From assembly GCF_001612845.1 (NCBI RefSeq), contig NZ_BDBF01000050.1:1-64000 (forward strand): a DNA stretch of 64,000 bases, in the 5' to 3' direction. The first letter of the stretch is position 1; the number at the start of each line of letters is the position of its first letter. The position numbers and the translations under genes are program-made. The notes below the pieces were generated by a model. It made no database searches. It had not been told where the DNA came from and saw only the letters and a program-made list of their open reading frames with translations. Below are positions 35,672-44,986 of the stretch, in pieces. The stretch is from Nocardia elegans NBRC 108235 (GTDB taxonomy: Bacteria > Actinomycetota > Actinomycetes > Mycobacteriales > Mycobacteriaceae).

Positions 35672-36220
35672 TTTTTACTCCGTTCCATTTTCTTTTATCC
35701 GCGAAAATCACGCGGACGACATACAGGCACGACGGAACACGGCGCCGACGCAAATGGCGTCGCAACCGCCGTTTCCACAAGGATCAGGAAATCAAGTACC
35801 GGTGGCTCGATACTTTCTTCGATGCGCGTTCAGCACCGTTCCCCCCTCAGTCGAAAAATTGCCTGCTTGTTGTTTCGGACGCATCCGGATGGTGATCGGT
35901 TCCCGCTTCTCGAAAATTTTCATCCGAAGCCGGTCCGACTGGAAGGACTCGGTCTCGACATGCGCCGCGCCTGCAGTCCTTCGCACCGTACGGTGGTCCG
36001 TCATGAGATAGGACGGCCCGAAACCACTTGCGGTTCCATGAATTTCGGCAAATTTTGAGCATACGCCGGTGTGCGCCCGCCGGCCGCCGCCCGGTTCGGC
36101 AGCGCTTCGCCGGTACATGACAGCAATCCGTCCAAGATCGATGCGAGCGCCCGCGACATGACTCAGTATCTCTGGCACGGAGGTCGATCGGACCTCGTCG
36201 CACGAGGGGCAGGAACAGCC
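35672..36220. other. Divergent intergenic region, lanthipeptide cluster / MFS gene
   Basis: About 550 bases between the precursor (minus) and an MFS gene (plus). Short frames on both strands lack ribosome sites and family resemblance. The first 60 bases before the precursor are A/T-rich (AAAAGAAAATGG) and probably hold its promoter; a 12-bp palindrome lies at 35984. A decayed gene or an undetected small regulator gene cannot be excluded. Confidence 0.45.
35984..35995. promoter_or_regulatory. Perfect 12-bp palindrome, candidate operator
   Basis: CACCGTACGGTG is its own reverse complement and lies in the divergent promoter region between the lanthipeptide operon and the MFS gene. No regulator gene is inside the cluster. 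Confidence 0.35.
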
Positions 36221-37495
36221 ATGACAGTCGCCGGCAGGCAACGTCTCACTTCCGATCAGCGCAATTCGTTCATCGCGGCCCAATTGGGCTGGACGATGGA
36301 CGCCTTCGACTTCTTCCTGGTCGTCTTCGTCTATGCCGATATCGCCGCTTCCTTCGATATGCCGAAATCCGACGTCGCGTTCATCACCACGGCGACGCTG
36401 ATCATGCGTCCGGTGGGCGCGCTGCTGTTCGGGCTGTGGGCCGACCGGGTGGGCCGGCGCATTCCGCTGATGGTCGACGTCGCGTTCTACTCGGTGATCG
36501 GGTTCCTGTGCGCCTTCGCACCGAATTTCACTGTGCTGCTGATACTTCGGTTGCTCTACGGCATCGGCATGGGTGGGGAATGGGGCCTCGGCGCGGCGCT
36601 GGCGATGGAGAAGATCCCCGCCGAACGGCGCGGCTTCTTCTCCGGACTCCTGCAGGAGGGCTACTCGTTCGGCTACCTGCTCGCCTCGCTGGCCTCACTG
36701 CTGGTGATGAACTGGCTCGGCCTGTCCTGGCGCTGGCTGTTCGCGCTCTCGGTGATTCCGGCCCTGATCATCCTCGTGATCCGGACCCGCGTGGGTGAAT
36801 CGGAGGCGTGGGAGAGCAGTCGCGAACATATGCGGCTCACCCAGACCTCGTTGCGTGATGTGGTGATGAACCCGGTCGTGATCCGCCGCTTCGCCTATCT
36901 CGTCCTGCTGATGACCGCGTTCAACTGGATGAGCCACGGCACCCAGGACGTCTACCCGACCTTCCTGTCCGCGATCGACAACGGCGGCGCCGGGTTGTCC
37001 TCGGCGACCGCCAAATGGATTGCGGTGGTGTACAACATCGGCGCCATCATCGGTGGTCTGGTGTTCGGCAGCCTGTCGCAGAAGTACGGTCGCCGCTACA
37101 CCATCATCTTCTGCGCACTGCTCGGACTGCCGATCGTGCCGCTGTTCGCGTATTCGACGACCGCGGCCATGCTGTGCCTGGGATCGTTCCTGATGCAGCT
37201 GGTCGTGCAAGGCGCGTGGGGTGTCATCCCGGCACATCTGACCGAACTGTCGCCCGACGCCATCCGCGGCTTCTATCCGGGCGTGACCTACCAGCTGGGC
37301 AATCTGCTCGCCTCGCTCAATCTGCCGATCCAGGAGCGGGTGGCCGAAAGCCACGGATATCCGTTCGCCCTGGCCGTCACCATCGTGCCGGTGCTGATCG
37401 CGGTGGCCTTCCTGACTCTGATCGGCAAGGAGGCCAAGGGAATTCGCTTCGGCACGAACGAGAGCGCACTACCCGAAACGCCCGCCCGGCAATAG
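36221..37495 (+). CDS. MFS transporter (SHS/carboxylate-symporter-like)
   Basis: A 424-residue, 12-helix major facilitator protein. It has the N-terminal signature GWTMDAFDFFLVVFVYADIA and the helix 2-3 loop FGLWADRVGRRIP typical of metabolite:H+ symporters of the sialate/lactate type. A second copy of the loop (GSLSQKYGRR) opens the C-terminal half. ATG 36221 lies 6 bases after AGGA; upstream in-frame codons lack a ribosome site. Substrate unknown. Convergent with eccB. Confidence 0.85.
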   Translation: MTVAGRQRLTSDQRNSFIAAQLGWTMDAFDFFLVVFVYADIAASFDMPKSDVAFITTATLIMRPVGALLFGLWADRVGRRIPLMVDVAFYSVIGFLCAFAPNFTVLLILRLLYGIGMGGEWGLGAALAMEKIPAERRGFFSGLLQEGYSFGYLLASLASLLVMNWLGLSWRWLFALSVIPALIILVIRTRVGESEAWESSREHMRLTQTSLRDVVMNPVVIRRFAYLVLLMTAFNWMSHGTQDVYPTFLSAIDNGGAGLSSATAKWIAVVYNIGAIIGGLVFGSLSQKYGRRYTIIFCALLGLPIVPLFAYSTTAAMLCLGSFLMQLVVQGAWGVIPAHLTELSPDAIRGFYPGVTYQLGNLLASLNLPIQERVAESHGYPFALAVTIVPVLIAVAFLTLIGKEAKGIRFGTNESALPETPARQ

Positions 37496-37504
37496 CCGGG
37501 TCGG

Positions 37505-39013
37505 CTAGTTCTGCGGTTGCTGCGCCGACTGGTCCTGCTTGGAACGCACCAGCTGCTTGGCCGGATTCGGGTCCGGCGCCACGCCGTCGTGGGCCACCAT
37601 GGCCTCCTGGCGACCGAGCGTCGGACCGGCGGCGAGCAGGCCGACGATCTGATACGGCGCGAGTTCGGGTTTGGCCTTGTCGGCGTCCATTCCCAGCGCC
37701 TTCTGCGCCGCGGCGTCCTTGATGCCGTAGCGCACGCCGGTGTCGGCGATGAAGAACATGCTGTCGCGGCGCTGGCTGTCGGCCTCGATACCCGTGGTCT
37801 GGACGAAGAATCCCGAGCCGGGTGTGGAGTAGAAGGCATCGACATTCGGCCCGGACCCGTCGGCCTGCGCCAGCGGCGTGGTCTGCGCGCTGTCCGGGAT
37901 CGGCAGCGAATGTCCGGTCAGCACAGCCAATTCCGCGCGCTTACTGCCGTCGGCCTTGTCGGCCGCACCGGACAGTGGCTTCCAGGACATGCATTCCACC
38001 GGCTGATCCTTCGAATCGACGATGGCCGGCGCAGACGTCGGATACTGCTGCACCGGAAGGTCGTTCGACGGCGGCGCCTGGGTACTGTCGTACTGGCTGA
38101 TCTCGGGATTTTCCGAAGCCGTGGGGTTGGAGTTGCGGATGATGTCGGCGGTCAGCGGCGAGATGGGCTGCAAACCGTCGTGCAGGACCACGTAATACTG
38201 ATCCTTGGTGTCGACATGCACCACATCGCCGATGCGGTGATTGCTCAGTGAATACCCCGGGGTGCCACCGGGATCGACGATTTTCGGCGGCGTGATGGGC
38301 AGGACCTCGGGCACCGCGTTCAGCAGACCTGCACTGATCGGGCGGGGAGTCATCCCGCGGATCTTCAGCGCCTCGGTCACTTTCGGATCGTTCATATCGA
38401 CCCGGGCCCGCTGATTGTCGTAGATCAGATAGGCGGCGTCGCGGCCCTGCACCAGCAGCGCCTTACCCGAATCCAGCTTGGTGGCCTTGGAACCCAGCGA
38501 CGGATCGCCGGCGAGCACCGTGGTGGTCAGCTCGCGGCTGCCGTCGTTCTTCAGCTCGTCGCAGATCGACCATGCGCGCCCCTTGCCGTTGCTGTCGAAA
38601 TTCAGCGACGACGGCGCGCCCGGAATGCCGATCAGCGCCCCCCGCGGCTTCTTCGACAGCTCGGATTCCTTGATGGACACCGCTTTTGCGGGTTCGCCGA
38701 CCGCGAGCCGCGCCGACGCGAGGTTCAACGACGGGTGAACGACGCCGTCGATGACGGCGTAGACGGCGCCGGAATCCTTGCCCAGCAGGATCTTGTTGTC
38801 GCCGATCGACCCCTGCGGCCGCAGCAGCGCGAGCACGCCACAACCGGCCAGCGCGACTACACCCAGTACCAGCCCGGCGGCATAGGCACGCGACTGCGAG
38901 CGCATCGGATCGTGCAGCATTCGCACGTCCCGGCGTACCAGGGCGTGCTCCATTCGCCTGACCAGGAAGCGATAGCCGCTCACCTGCCAGCGCGTAGTGG
39001 GCTTTGAAGGCAT
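37505..39013 (-). CDS. eccB: EccB, type VII secretion core protein (locus B)
   Basis: A 502-residue protein beginning with the EccB signature PTTRWQVSGYRFLVRRMEHALVRRD. One membrane helix (about 48-70, AAGLVLGVVALAGCGVLALL) is followed by a large periplasmic part with repeated beta domains and a Cys pair (WSICDEL, VECMSW). Normal length. ATG 39013 follows GGGGGAGGACTC; upstream frame is antisense to eccE. EccB spans the periplasm in the ESX complex. Divergent from eccE, 113 bases apart. Confidence 0.94.
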   Translation of the reverse strand: MPSKPTTRWQVSGYRFLVRRMEHALVRRDVRMLHDPMRSQSRAYAAGLVLGVVALAGCGVLALLRPQGSIGDNKILLGKDSGAVYAVIDGVVHPSLNLASARLAVGEPAKAVSIKESELSKKPRGALIGIPGAPSSLNFDSNGKGRAWSICDELKNDGSRELTTTVLAGDPSLGSKATKLDSGKALLVQGRDAAYLIYDNQRARVDMNDPKVTEALKIRGMTPRPISAGLLNAVPEVLPITPPKIVDPGGTPGYSLSNHRIGDVVHVDTKDQYYVVLHDGLQPISPLTADIIRNSNPTASENPEISQYDSTQAPPSNDLPVQQYPTSAPAIVDSKDQPVECMSWKPLSGAADKADGSKRAELAVLTGHSLPIPDSAQTTPLAQADGSGPNVDAFYSTPGSGFFVQTTGIEADSQRRDSMFFIADTGVRYGIKDAAAQKALGMDADKAKPELAPYQIVGLLAAGPTLGRQEAMVAHDGVAPDPNPAKQLVRSKQDQSAQQPQN

Positions 39014-39126
39014 GAGTCCTCCCCCGAACAGTGCTCGCGTTCGCCCAACACAGTACAGTTCAGCAGGACTGAAGTTCAGCTCGGCCATCGAGGAATCGGC
39101 CGACACCGGGTACTTGGGGGACGACG

Positions 39127-40803
39127 ATGGCCGAATCCAGCGGCACCAACAGCCGCCCGCTCCTCGGACGGATCTCGCTGCCGAATGTGCTGGCCGCACA
39201 GTTACTGGGACTGCTCGTCGGCGTCGTCGTGCTCGCGGTGGGGGTACCCGGCTGGTACGCACTGGGTGCCGCGATCCTGGCCGGCCTGGTGCTGCTCATC
39301 CCGATCGGCAAGCGCACCCTCGCCTCGTGGATCGCGACGGCGTGGCGCTATGTCACCCGCCAGGATTACGACCTCGGTGACACAGTCGATTTCCGTGGCC
39401 CGGACGGCCGCTCGCTCGGTCTGTACTGGGAAGGCAGCCGCGTCGTCGCCGTCGTCGAGGTGCTGCCGCCCAAGGGCGGCCTGACCCGGATCGACCGCAA
39501 CACCGTGCACGCGTCGCATCTGCTGCCGCTGCCCGAACTGGCGCAGTGCCTGAGCCAGCACGACATCCTGCTGTCCGGTATCGACATCATCAGCCACGGC
39601 CACCGCAGCCGCTCCGGCACGCCCGCGGGGCCGATCTACGAATCGCTGCTCGGTCCGCTGCCCGCGACCGCACACCGAACCGTCTGGCTCGCCATCAGTT
39701 TCGACGCACTGGCCTGTCCGGAGGCCGCGGCCCGGCGCGGCGGCGGCACGGAGGGCGCGGGCCGGGCGGTCACCATCGCCACCCAGCGCATCGTGCGCGC
39801 ACTCGAGGATGCCGACTGCGCGTCGCGCGTGCTCACCGCGCCCGAGATCCGCAAGGCTGTCTGGCAGATCAGCGCCGGTGTCGACCCGCGGGCGCTCACC
39901 CATCGCTGGCGCTACGCGGAACTGGGCAACAGCGTGAACATCGGCGCGGCGGTCGATCCCAAGCAGCTCGGCTCGGATCTGCTGGCACAGCTGTGGGTCG
40001 CGCCGTCGCGGGGAACCACCGTGGCGGTCCGCCTGCGGCCGGGTAGTTCGCCCGAGACGGTGAATATCGGCGCGGCGTGGCGACTGACCGCCCGGGAGCT
40101 GCCGGAGAAGACCAAGCGCAAGGGCATGGTGTCGCTGAGCGGCCGGCATCGCCAGAGCCTGCTGGCCCACCTGCCGATCGCGATTCCCGGCGTGGACGAC
40201 ACCGTTCCGATGAGCCAGTACCCGATCGACGTGGTGGGCGTGCTGCATCTGCCCTCCTCGGGCTGCGGTCAGCTGATCGGCTCCGACGAGGACGGCAACG
40301 GTGTCGCGGTTCGCCTTGTCGGACAAGGCATTTCGACCGTCTACGTGGCGGGCGAGCTGTATCTGGCGCAGCAGCTGGTGTTCCGCGCACTGGCCGTCGG
40401 CGAGCGCATCCTCATCCGCACCGATCGCCCGCACGCGTGGGAACAGCTGGTCACCACCATCGGCAATCCCGAGCGGCTCACCATCGCGGTGGAAACCCAT
40501 CAGAGCGACGCCGGATTCACCGCGGCCGTGGTCGACGGTGTGCTCGCGCCCGCACCGCACGCCGGTGTCACCACGATCTACGTCACCGGCGATCCGATGG
40601 GCTGGCCGGCCACCAATCCGGATCTGTCGATCCACCAGCCGGGCGCGATCGGCAACCACGTGGTGATGCGGACCGGAACCACTCAGGTCGATCTGACGCT
40701 GGTCTCGATTCCCCGGGAGACGACCTATATCGGCAGCCCGCGGGGCCGCCGCCCGATGCCGCAGCAGGATCCCCGGCAGCGAGTCGCGCAGGCGCACGGG
40801 TAA
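39127..40803 (+). CDS. eccE: EccE, type VII secretion protein (locus B)
   Basis: A 558-residue protein with two N-terminal membrane helices (about 17-36 and 40-60) and a long soluble part typical of EccE (SLGLYWEGSRVVAVVEV near 95). It forms the rim of the ESX membrane complex. ATG 39127 lies after GGGGGA. M. tuberculosis ESX-4 lacks eccE, whereas several non-mycobacterial ESX-4-like systems keep it. Confidence 0.88.
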   Translation: MAESSGTNSRPLLGRISLPNVLAAQLLGLLVGVVVLAVGVPGWYALGAAILAGLVLLIPIGKRTLASWIATAWRYVTRQDYDLGDTVDFRGPDGRSLGLYWEGSRVVAVVEVLPPKGGLTRIDRNTVHASHLLPLPELAQCLSQHDILLSGIDIISHGHRSRSGTPAGPIYESLLGPLPATAHRTVWLAISFDALACPEAAARRGGGTEGAGRAVTIATQRIVRALEDADCASRVLTAPEIRKAVWQISAGVDPRALTHRWRYAELGNSVNIGAAVDPKQLGSDLLAQLWVAPSRGTTVAVRLRPGSSPETVNIGAAWRLTARELPEKTKRKGMVSLSGRHRQSLLAHLPIAIPGVDDTVPMSQYPIDVVGVLHLPSSGCGQLIGSDEDGNGVAVRLVGQGISTVYVAGELYLAQQLVFRALAVGERILIRTDRPHAWEQLVTTIGNPERLTIAVETHQSDAGFTAAVVDGVLAPAPHAGVTTIYVTGDPMGWPATNPDLSIHQPGAIGNHVVMRTGTTQVDLTLVSIPRETTYIGSPRGRRPMPQQDPRQRVAQAHG

Positions 40804-40865
40804 TTTCGCCGAGTTCGGGCCCGCGGCACGGGGCATACCCGCGTCGGCGCGGCGACCCGGCCCGC

Positions 40866-41426
40866 TCAGCCCGGATACGGGTCGGTGCTACGCGCCGTGC
40901 GCAAATGACGTGCCCACCAAGCCCATTGCCGCAGGAGCCGTTGCGCGGCGTCGACGGCGGCCCCGTCGGCGGTGTTGCCGTCCGCGTCGAATTTGCGTTT
41001 GGCCTCGTGGAAACTCACGGTCTCGCGAATCGAGACCATATGGATCTCCGCGACTACCTGGCGCAATTGCTCGACAGCCCGCAGACCGCCCGACAGTCCG
41101 CCGTAACCGACGAATCCGATCGGCTTGGCCCGCCACTCGCGCTTGGCGCTGTCGAGCGCCGTCTTCAGCGAGGCGGGATATCCGTGGTTGTACTCGGAGG
41201 TGACCGCGACGAATCCGTCCGCGGCGCCGATCCGCTCGCGGAAGGCCTCGACCTGCGGCGTCGTCGTCAGGTCGGTGGGCAGGGGGGTGTCTGCCAGATC
41301 GATGACCCCGACGTCGAGGCCGGCGTCGGCGCGGGCCGTGCGCAGGAACCAGTCGGCCACCACGGGCGCGAACCGCTCGGGCCGCACACTGGCGACGATG
41401 ACCTCCAACCGCAGCGGATCGTCCAT
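40866..41426 (-). CDS. NADPH-dependent FMN reductase family protein
   Basis: A 186-residue flavodoxin-like oxidoreductase. N-terminal strand and phosphate loop (VIVASVRPERFAPVVADW) and the conserved flavin segment TSEYNHGYPASLKTALD (~78-94) match the family; GYGGLSGGLRAVEQL follows. It reduces FMN or quinones with NAD(P)H. Convergent with eccE; divergent from the Rv3651-like gene. Confidence 0.88.
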   Translation of the reverse strand: MDDPLRLEVIVASVRPERFAPVVADWFLRTARADAGLDVGVIDLADTPLPTDLTTTPQVEAFRERIGAADGFVAVTSEYNHGYPASLKTALDSAKREWRAKPIGFVGYGGLSGGLRAVEQLRQVVAEIHMVSIRETVSFHEAKRKFDADGNTADGAAVDAAQRLLRQWAWWARHLRTARSTDPYPG

Positions 41427-41598
41427 GGCGTCAGCCTAGTCGGCGCACTCGCCGCAGCGACGGCCTGCTCGCCGACCGCGCCGGCGGCACCGATACCCTG
41501 TGCCCCGGGCGAAAATCTTCGAGCACCATATTGGACGGCTATGGCCGATGGCCGCGACTGACGGGGCGCCGCGGATCGATCAGGAGGGGGCGAAATTC

Positions 41599-42591
41599 GT
41601 GATTCTCGGACATTGGTTGCTGATCGAAACACTCGACGTTCCCCCCACCTGGTCGGTCCTGGCCGTCGACACCGCACCGCGGCGATGGAAGTCGTTGGCG
41701 CGCACCGTTCCCACCCGGCTGATGCCGATCCTCACCGCCGCCGCCGCGAGCGGTGAGAGGGTCGAGCGACAGCTGCCGAAGTCCCGACATGCCTGGTCCG
41801 GACATCGCGCCTGCGCGATCGCGCTGACCGGGCCCGACGACCGGGTGCACGCGGTACAGCTGTGGGTGGGCCCCGGCGAGCCACCCGCGCCGCCGCCGGT
41901 CGCGACCCACCTGCTCGACGCGCGCACCCGGCGCACGGAAGTGCGATCCGCGGGTCTGGGCCCGGCGTTCGACCGCAAGCGCAGCGTCTGGATCGGAGCC
42001 GAATCCTTCGAACATGTAGAACGTTTCGACGATGCCCTGGATCTGGCCGCGATCGTGGCACGCGCCACACCCGGATCGCGCTGGTGCGGCGAAATCTGCG
42101 TGCGCACGCCGGACGGGCTGCGCACGTTGATGATGGCGACACGCAACTCTGCCGCCGATCCCTACCTGTGGCGCGGCATTCTGGCCGATGTCACCGACAG
42201 CGTTGCGCCGCAGCCGAAGTCGTTCGAGGCGGCCACCGTCGAGACGCTGGTCAGCCGCAATCCCGGAATGTATCTGGCGGTGGTCGACACCGAGCGGGTC
42301 CGGGTGATCCGGTGGATCAGCGCGCCGGTGCCGGGACTGGACTGGTCCGGCGGCACGGACGAACGCACGCTGCCACATCCCGGCGACCGGGAGCGAATCA
42401 TCGCCGCGCGCACGGCGATCCGGGCCGGCGCGCCGTCGTGGACACTGCCGAACCTCCGGCTCGCGGATACGACCGGAGGCTGGATCACCGTGGACGTGGA
42501 GGTTTCACCCCTACCCCACGGCCCGGACGGCACCGGCGTACCCCATTTCGCGCTGGCCCGGATCGATCTGCGTGAACCCGCCACTCCGTAG
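41599..42591 (+). CDS. Rv3651-like GAF/PAS-type sensory protein
   Basis: A 330-residue soluble protein. The N-terminus HWLLIETLDVPPTW matches Rv3651-like proteins (an N-terminal PAS-like domain, then a central GAF-type domain). GTG 41599 is preferred because GGAGGGGG lies 8 bases before it; ATGs at 41500 and 41551 lack ribosome sites. No catalytic output domain; function unknown. Convergent with mtnP. Confidence 0.7.
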   Translation: MILGHWLLIETLDVPPTWSVLAVDTAPRRWKSLARTVPTRLMPILTAAAASGERVERQLPKSRHAWSGHRACAIALTGPDDRVHAVQLWVGPGEPPAPPPVATHLLDARTRRTEVRSAGLGPAFDRKRSVWIGAESFEHVERFDDALDLAAIVARATPGSRWCGEICVRTPDGLRTLMMATRNSAADPYLWRGILADVTDSVAPQPKSFEAATVETLVSRNPGMYLAVVDTERVRVIRWISAPVPGLDWSGGTDERTLPHPGDRERIIAARTAIRAGAPSWTLPNLRLADTTGGWITVDVEVSPLPHGPDGTGVPHFALARIDLREPATP

Positions 42592-42605
42592 CGGTCGATG
42601 CGGCG

Positions 42606-43415
42606 TCAGGGCAGTTCGAACGGCAGCGCCACCCCCGCGTGCACGGTGCAGTGCTCGCAGGTATCCATGCCCTCGACACCGGCGACCGCGCGACGTACCA
42701 GGGTTTTGAACGGCACCAGGTTTCGCTCGAATTCGGCGAAGACGGCGGCCGCACTGACACCGTCTCCGGCCTCCAGACCGGCATCGAGATCGGTCACCAA
42801 AGCGATGGCGGCATAACACATTTCGAGTTCGCGAGCGAGAACGGCTTCCGGGTATCCGGTCATGTTCACCAGTTCCCATCCCTGTCCGGCGAACCAGCGG
42901 CTCTCGGCCCGGGTGGAAAAGCGCGGGCCCTGGACCACGACCATGGTGGCGGCCGGTTGCATCGGCAGCTCGGGCACCGCCGCGCGGGTAGCGACCGCAC
43001 GCAGGTCGTCGCAGTACGGATCGGCGAAGGAGACGTGGATGCCGCCGTTGTCGAAGTAGGTCTGCGCGCGGCCGGAGGTCCGGTCCACCAGCTGGTCGGG
43101 GACCGCCACGGTGCCCGGTCCCCAGTCCGCCCGCAGGCTGCCCACCGCGCACGGCGCGAAGATCCGCCGCACGCCGATCGAGCGCAGGGCCCACATATTG
43201 GCCTGATACGGCACGGTGTGCGGGGAATACTCGTGCTTGCGCCCGTGCCGCGGCAGGAAGGCGACCTGGCGGCCCTCGACCTCTCCGACGGTGATCGGCG
43301 CGCTCGGCACACCATAGGGTGTCTCGACCTCGAGGGTGGTCGCATCGTCGCCGAAGAAATCGTAGAAGCCGCTACCGCCGATGATGGCCAGTGCGGGGCG
43401 GGGATCCGAACTCAT
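42606..43415 (-). CDS. mtnP: S-methyl-5'-thioadenosine phosphorylase
   Basis: A 269-residue trimeric purine-nucleoside-phosphorylase-family enzyme. Phosphate-binding GGSGFY near the N-terminus, RHGRKHEYSPHTVPYQANMWAL, and the substrate segment NMTGYPEAVLARE (~187) are present. It splits methylthioadenosine into adenine and methylthioribose-1-phosphate in methionine salvage. ATG 43415 gives the normal family length; an earlier ATG at 43469 adds a nonconserved extension. Confidence 0.9.
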   Translation of the reverse strand: MSSDPRPALAIIGGSGFYDFFGDDATTLEVETPYGVPSAPITVGEVEGRQVAFLPRHGRKHEYSPHTVPYQANMWALRSIGVRRIFAPCAVGSLRADWGPGTVAVPDQLVDRTSGRAQTYFDNGGIHVSFADPYCDDLRAVATRAAVPELPMQPAATMVVVQGPRFSTRAESRWFAGQGWELVNMTGYPEAVLARELEMCYAAIALVTDLDAGLEAGDGVSAAAVFAEFERNLVPFKTLVRRAVAGVEGMDTCEHCTVHAGVALPFELP

Positions 43416-43500
43416 GCCCGCAATTCTCGCGTACGCCGCGACGGCGGCCCCCGCCGCCTCACCCCCCACCCGCTACCCTGACAGTGCCCCTCGAATAATG

Positions 43501-43515
43501 TACCCTAGGGGGGTA
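43501..43515. promoter_or_regulatory. CsoR operator
   Basis: TACCC-TAGGG-GGGTA, the G-tract inverted repeat bound by CsoR/RcnR repressors, 32 bases before the GTG start of csoR. It indicates autoregulation by copper. Confidence 0.7.
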
Positions 43516-43547
43516 TGGACCATCAGGGCGGGAGCGAGGAACAGCCG

Positions 43548-43898
43548 GTGACCGAGGATCAGAGCAACACGGTTCGGACCGCCGAGGCGGCCGTGCAGCC
43601 CGGGCACGACCACGCCACCCACGGCTACATCACCGCCAAGGACGACTACCTCAAGCGGCTGCGCCGGATCGAGGGGCAGGCGCGCGGCCTGCAGCGCATG
43701 GTCGAAGAGGAGAAGTACTGCATCGATATCCTCACCCAGGTTTCGGCCATGACCAAAGCCCTGCAGGCGGTGGCCATGGGCCTGCTGGAGGATCACATCA
43801 GTCACTGCGTGGTCGATGCCGCGGTCCAGGGCGGTCCCGAGGCCGAGGCGAAGATCAAGGAGGCCACCGACGCGATCGCGCGGTTGGTCCGTTCCTGA
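43548..43898 (+). CDS. csoR: Copper-sensing repressor CsoR
   Basis: A 116-residue four-helix-bundle repressor. It has the Cu(I) signature Cys-x24-His-x3-Cys (KYCID ... DHISHC) and the family core LKRLRRIEGQARGLQRMVEE. A His-rich N-terminal tail (HDHATH) may also bind metal. GTG 43548 follows GAGGA; ATG 43515 would overlap the operator. Copper release of the repressor would derepress its own gene. No copper transporter lies in the window, so its other target is elsewhere. Confidence 0.88.
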   Translation: MTEDQSNTVRTAEAAVQPGHDHATHGYITAKDDYLKRLRRIEGQARGLQRMVEEEKYCIDILTQVSAMTKALQAVAMGLLEDHISHCVVDAAVQGGPEAEAKIKEATDAIARLVRS

Positions 43899-43918
43899 GC
43901 CGCGACGACATCCCCGCA

Positions 43919-43961
43919 CGACCGCCGCACCGCTCCGGTTGTCGGATGCGGCCGGCGGTCG
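43919..43961. terminator. Hairpin between csoR and the LLM oxidoreductase gene
   Basis: CGACCGCCG and CGGCGGTCG form a perfect 9-bp stem around a 25-base GC-rich loop, just after csoR and before the convergent gene's stop. No T-tract. Confidence 0.4.
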
Positions 43962-43973
43962 CGTGAACGACGA

Positions 43974-44819
43974 TCAGACTCGCGCGGCCAGCGCCGGCGC
44001 CAGCGCGCGCAGCACCCCGATGTGGTCCTCGTCGGTGACCTGGATGGCGACCTGATCGGCGCCCGCCTTCAGGTGTTCGACCAGTGCGTCGGCGATCTGA
44101 TCGGCCGAGCCGTGCAGCGCGAGCGCGTCGATCAGCCGATCGCTGCCGGGCGGGGTCAGGTCCTCGTCGCTGAAGCCGAGCCGACGCAGATTCGCCACGT
44201 AATTGCGCAGGTTCAGGTAGAACTCCGTGCGCGGGCGGGCGGTCAGGCGCGCCTGGACCGGGTCGGTGTCGAACGAGATCTTGTGTTCGGGCACGAGCAG
44301 CGCATCGGGACCCAGGATTTCGCGTGCCTGCCGGGTGTGTTCGGCGGTCACGAGGTAGGGCAGCGCTCCCGCGGTGCGGTCGGCGGCCAGCTTCAGTACC
44401 CGCGGTCCGAGCGCCGCCAGCGCGAGCTGCTGTTTCGGGACTCCGTTGGCGTCGAGCACGTCGACATAGTCGACGAGCGCGTCGTAGGGCTTGCGGAAAT
44501 CCGAATCCTGCTCGGGATGTCCGGCGCCGAAGCCGAGGATGAACCGGCCCGGAAAGCGGCGGTCGATGCGATGGAAGGACTCGGCCACCTGTTCGGCGGG
44601 CGCCGACCAGATGTTGACGATGCTGGTTCCGACCGTCAGCGTCTCGGTCTCCTCGAGCAGCGCCTCCACGGCCGGTAGATCCGCCGGGGGCGAGCCGCCC
44701 AGCCACAGCGTGCTGTAACCGAGCCCCTCCAGCTCACGGGCCTGCCCCGGTTCGAAGCCGGCGTAGTATCGCCAGACGCCGAATTTTCCGATAGTGGTGG
44801 TTCGCGCAGCCTCAGTCAT
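43974..44819 (-). CDS. F420-type LLM-class oxidoreductase (TIGR03620-like)
   Basis: A 281-residue luciferase-like TIM-barrel protein, with KFGVWRYYAGFEP at the start, TLWLGGSPPADL, and GRFILGFGAGHPEQ (~100) as the flavin/F420-binding segment. Resembles the Rv-type TIGR03620 family of F420-dependent enzymes in mycolata. ATG 44819 is chosen for length; an ATG at 44864 would add 15 residues. Substrate unknown. Divergent from hsp20. Confidence 0.82.
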   Translation of the reverse strand: MTEAARTTTIGKFGVWRYYAGFEPGQARELEGLGYSTLWLGGSPPADLPAVEALLEETETLTVGTSIVNIWSAPAEQVAESFHRIDRRFPGRFILGFGAGHPEQDSDFRKPYDALVDYVDVLDANGVPKQQLALAALGPRVLKLAADRTAGALPYLVTAEHTRQAREILGPDALLVPEHKISFDTDPVQARLTARPRTEFYLNLRNYVANLRRLGFSDEDLTPPGSDRLIDALALHGSADQIADALVEHLKAGADQVAIQVTDEDHIGVLRALAPALAARV

Positions 44820-44888
44820 ATTCGTTGCGAACTCCGTTGCGCGGGCGACTATTCCGCCCGGCACCGGAAAAAATCCCGGTCACGCGAT

Positions 44889-44915
44889 CTGGCACTCACA
44901 CCATGAGAGTGCTAA
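44889..44915. promoter_or_regulatory. CIRCE element (HrcA operator)
   Basis: CTGGCACTC and GAGTGCTAA arms separated by exactly 9 bases, the CIRCE layout (consensus TTAGCACTC-N9-GAGTGCTAA), 71 bases upstream of the hsp20 start. It predicts heat-inducible control by HrcA. Confidence 0.88.
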
Positions 44916-44986
44916 ATTGGGTATCGAACAGCTTACGGCGCTCGCCGCCGAGGCGGGCGTCACCACTGGATATGGAGGTGATTCCT

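Noticed and set aside
35792..36283. Minus-strand frame of 163 codons in the divergent region, including a 43-residue basic stretch starting MKIFEKREPITIRMRPK
   Set aside because: No ribosome site, no recognised domain, and it overlaps the MFS start region; possibly a decayed or unrelated frame.
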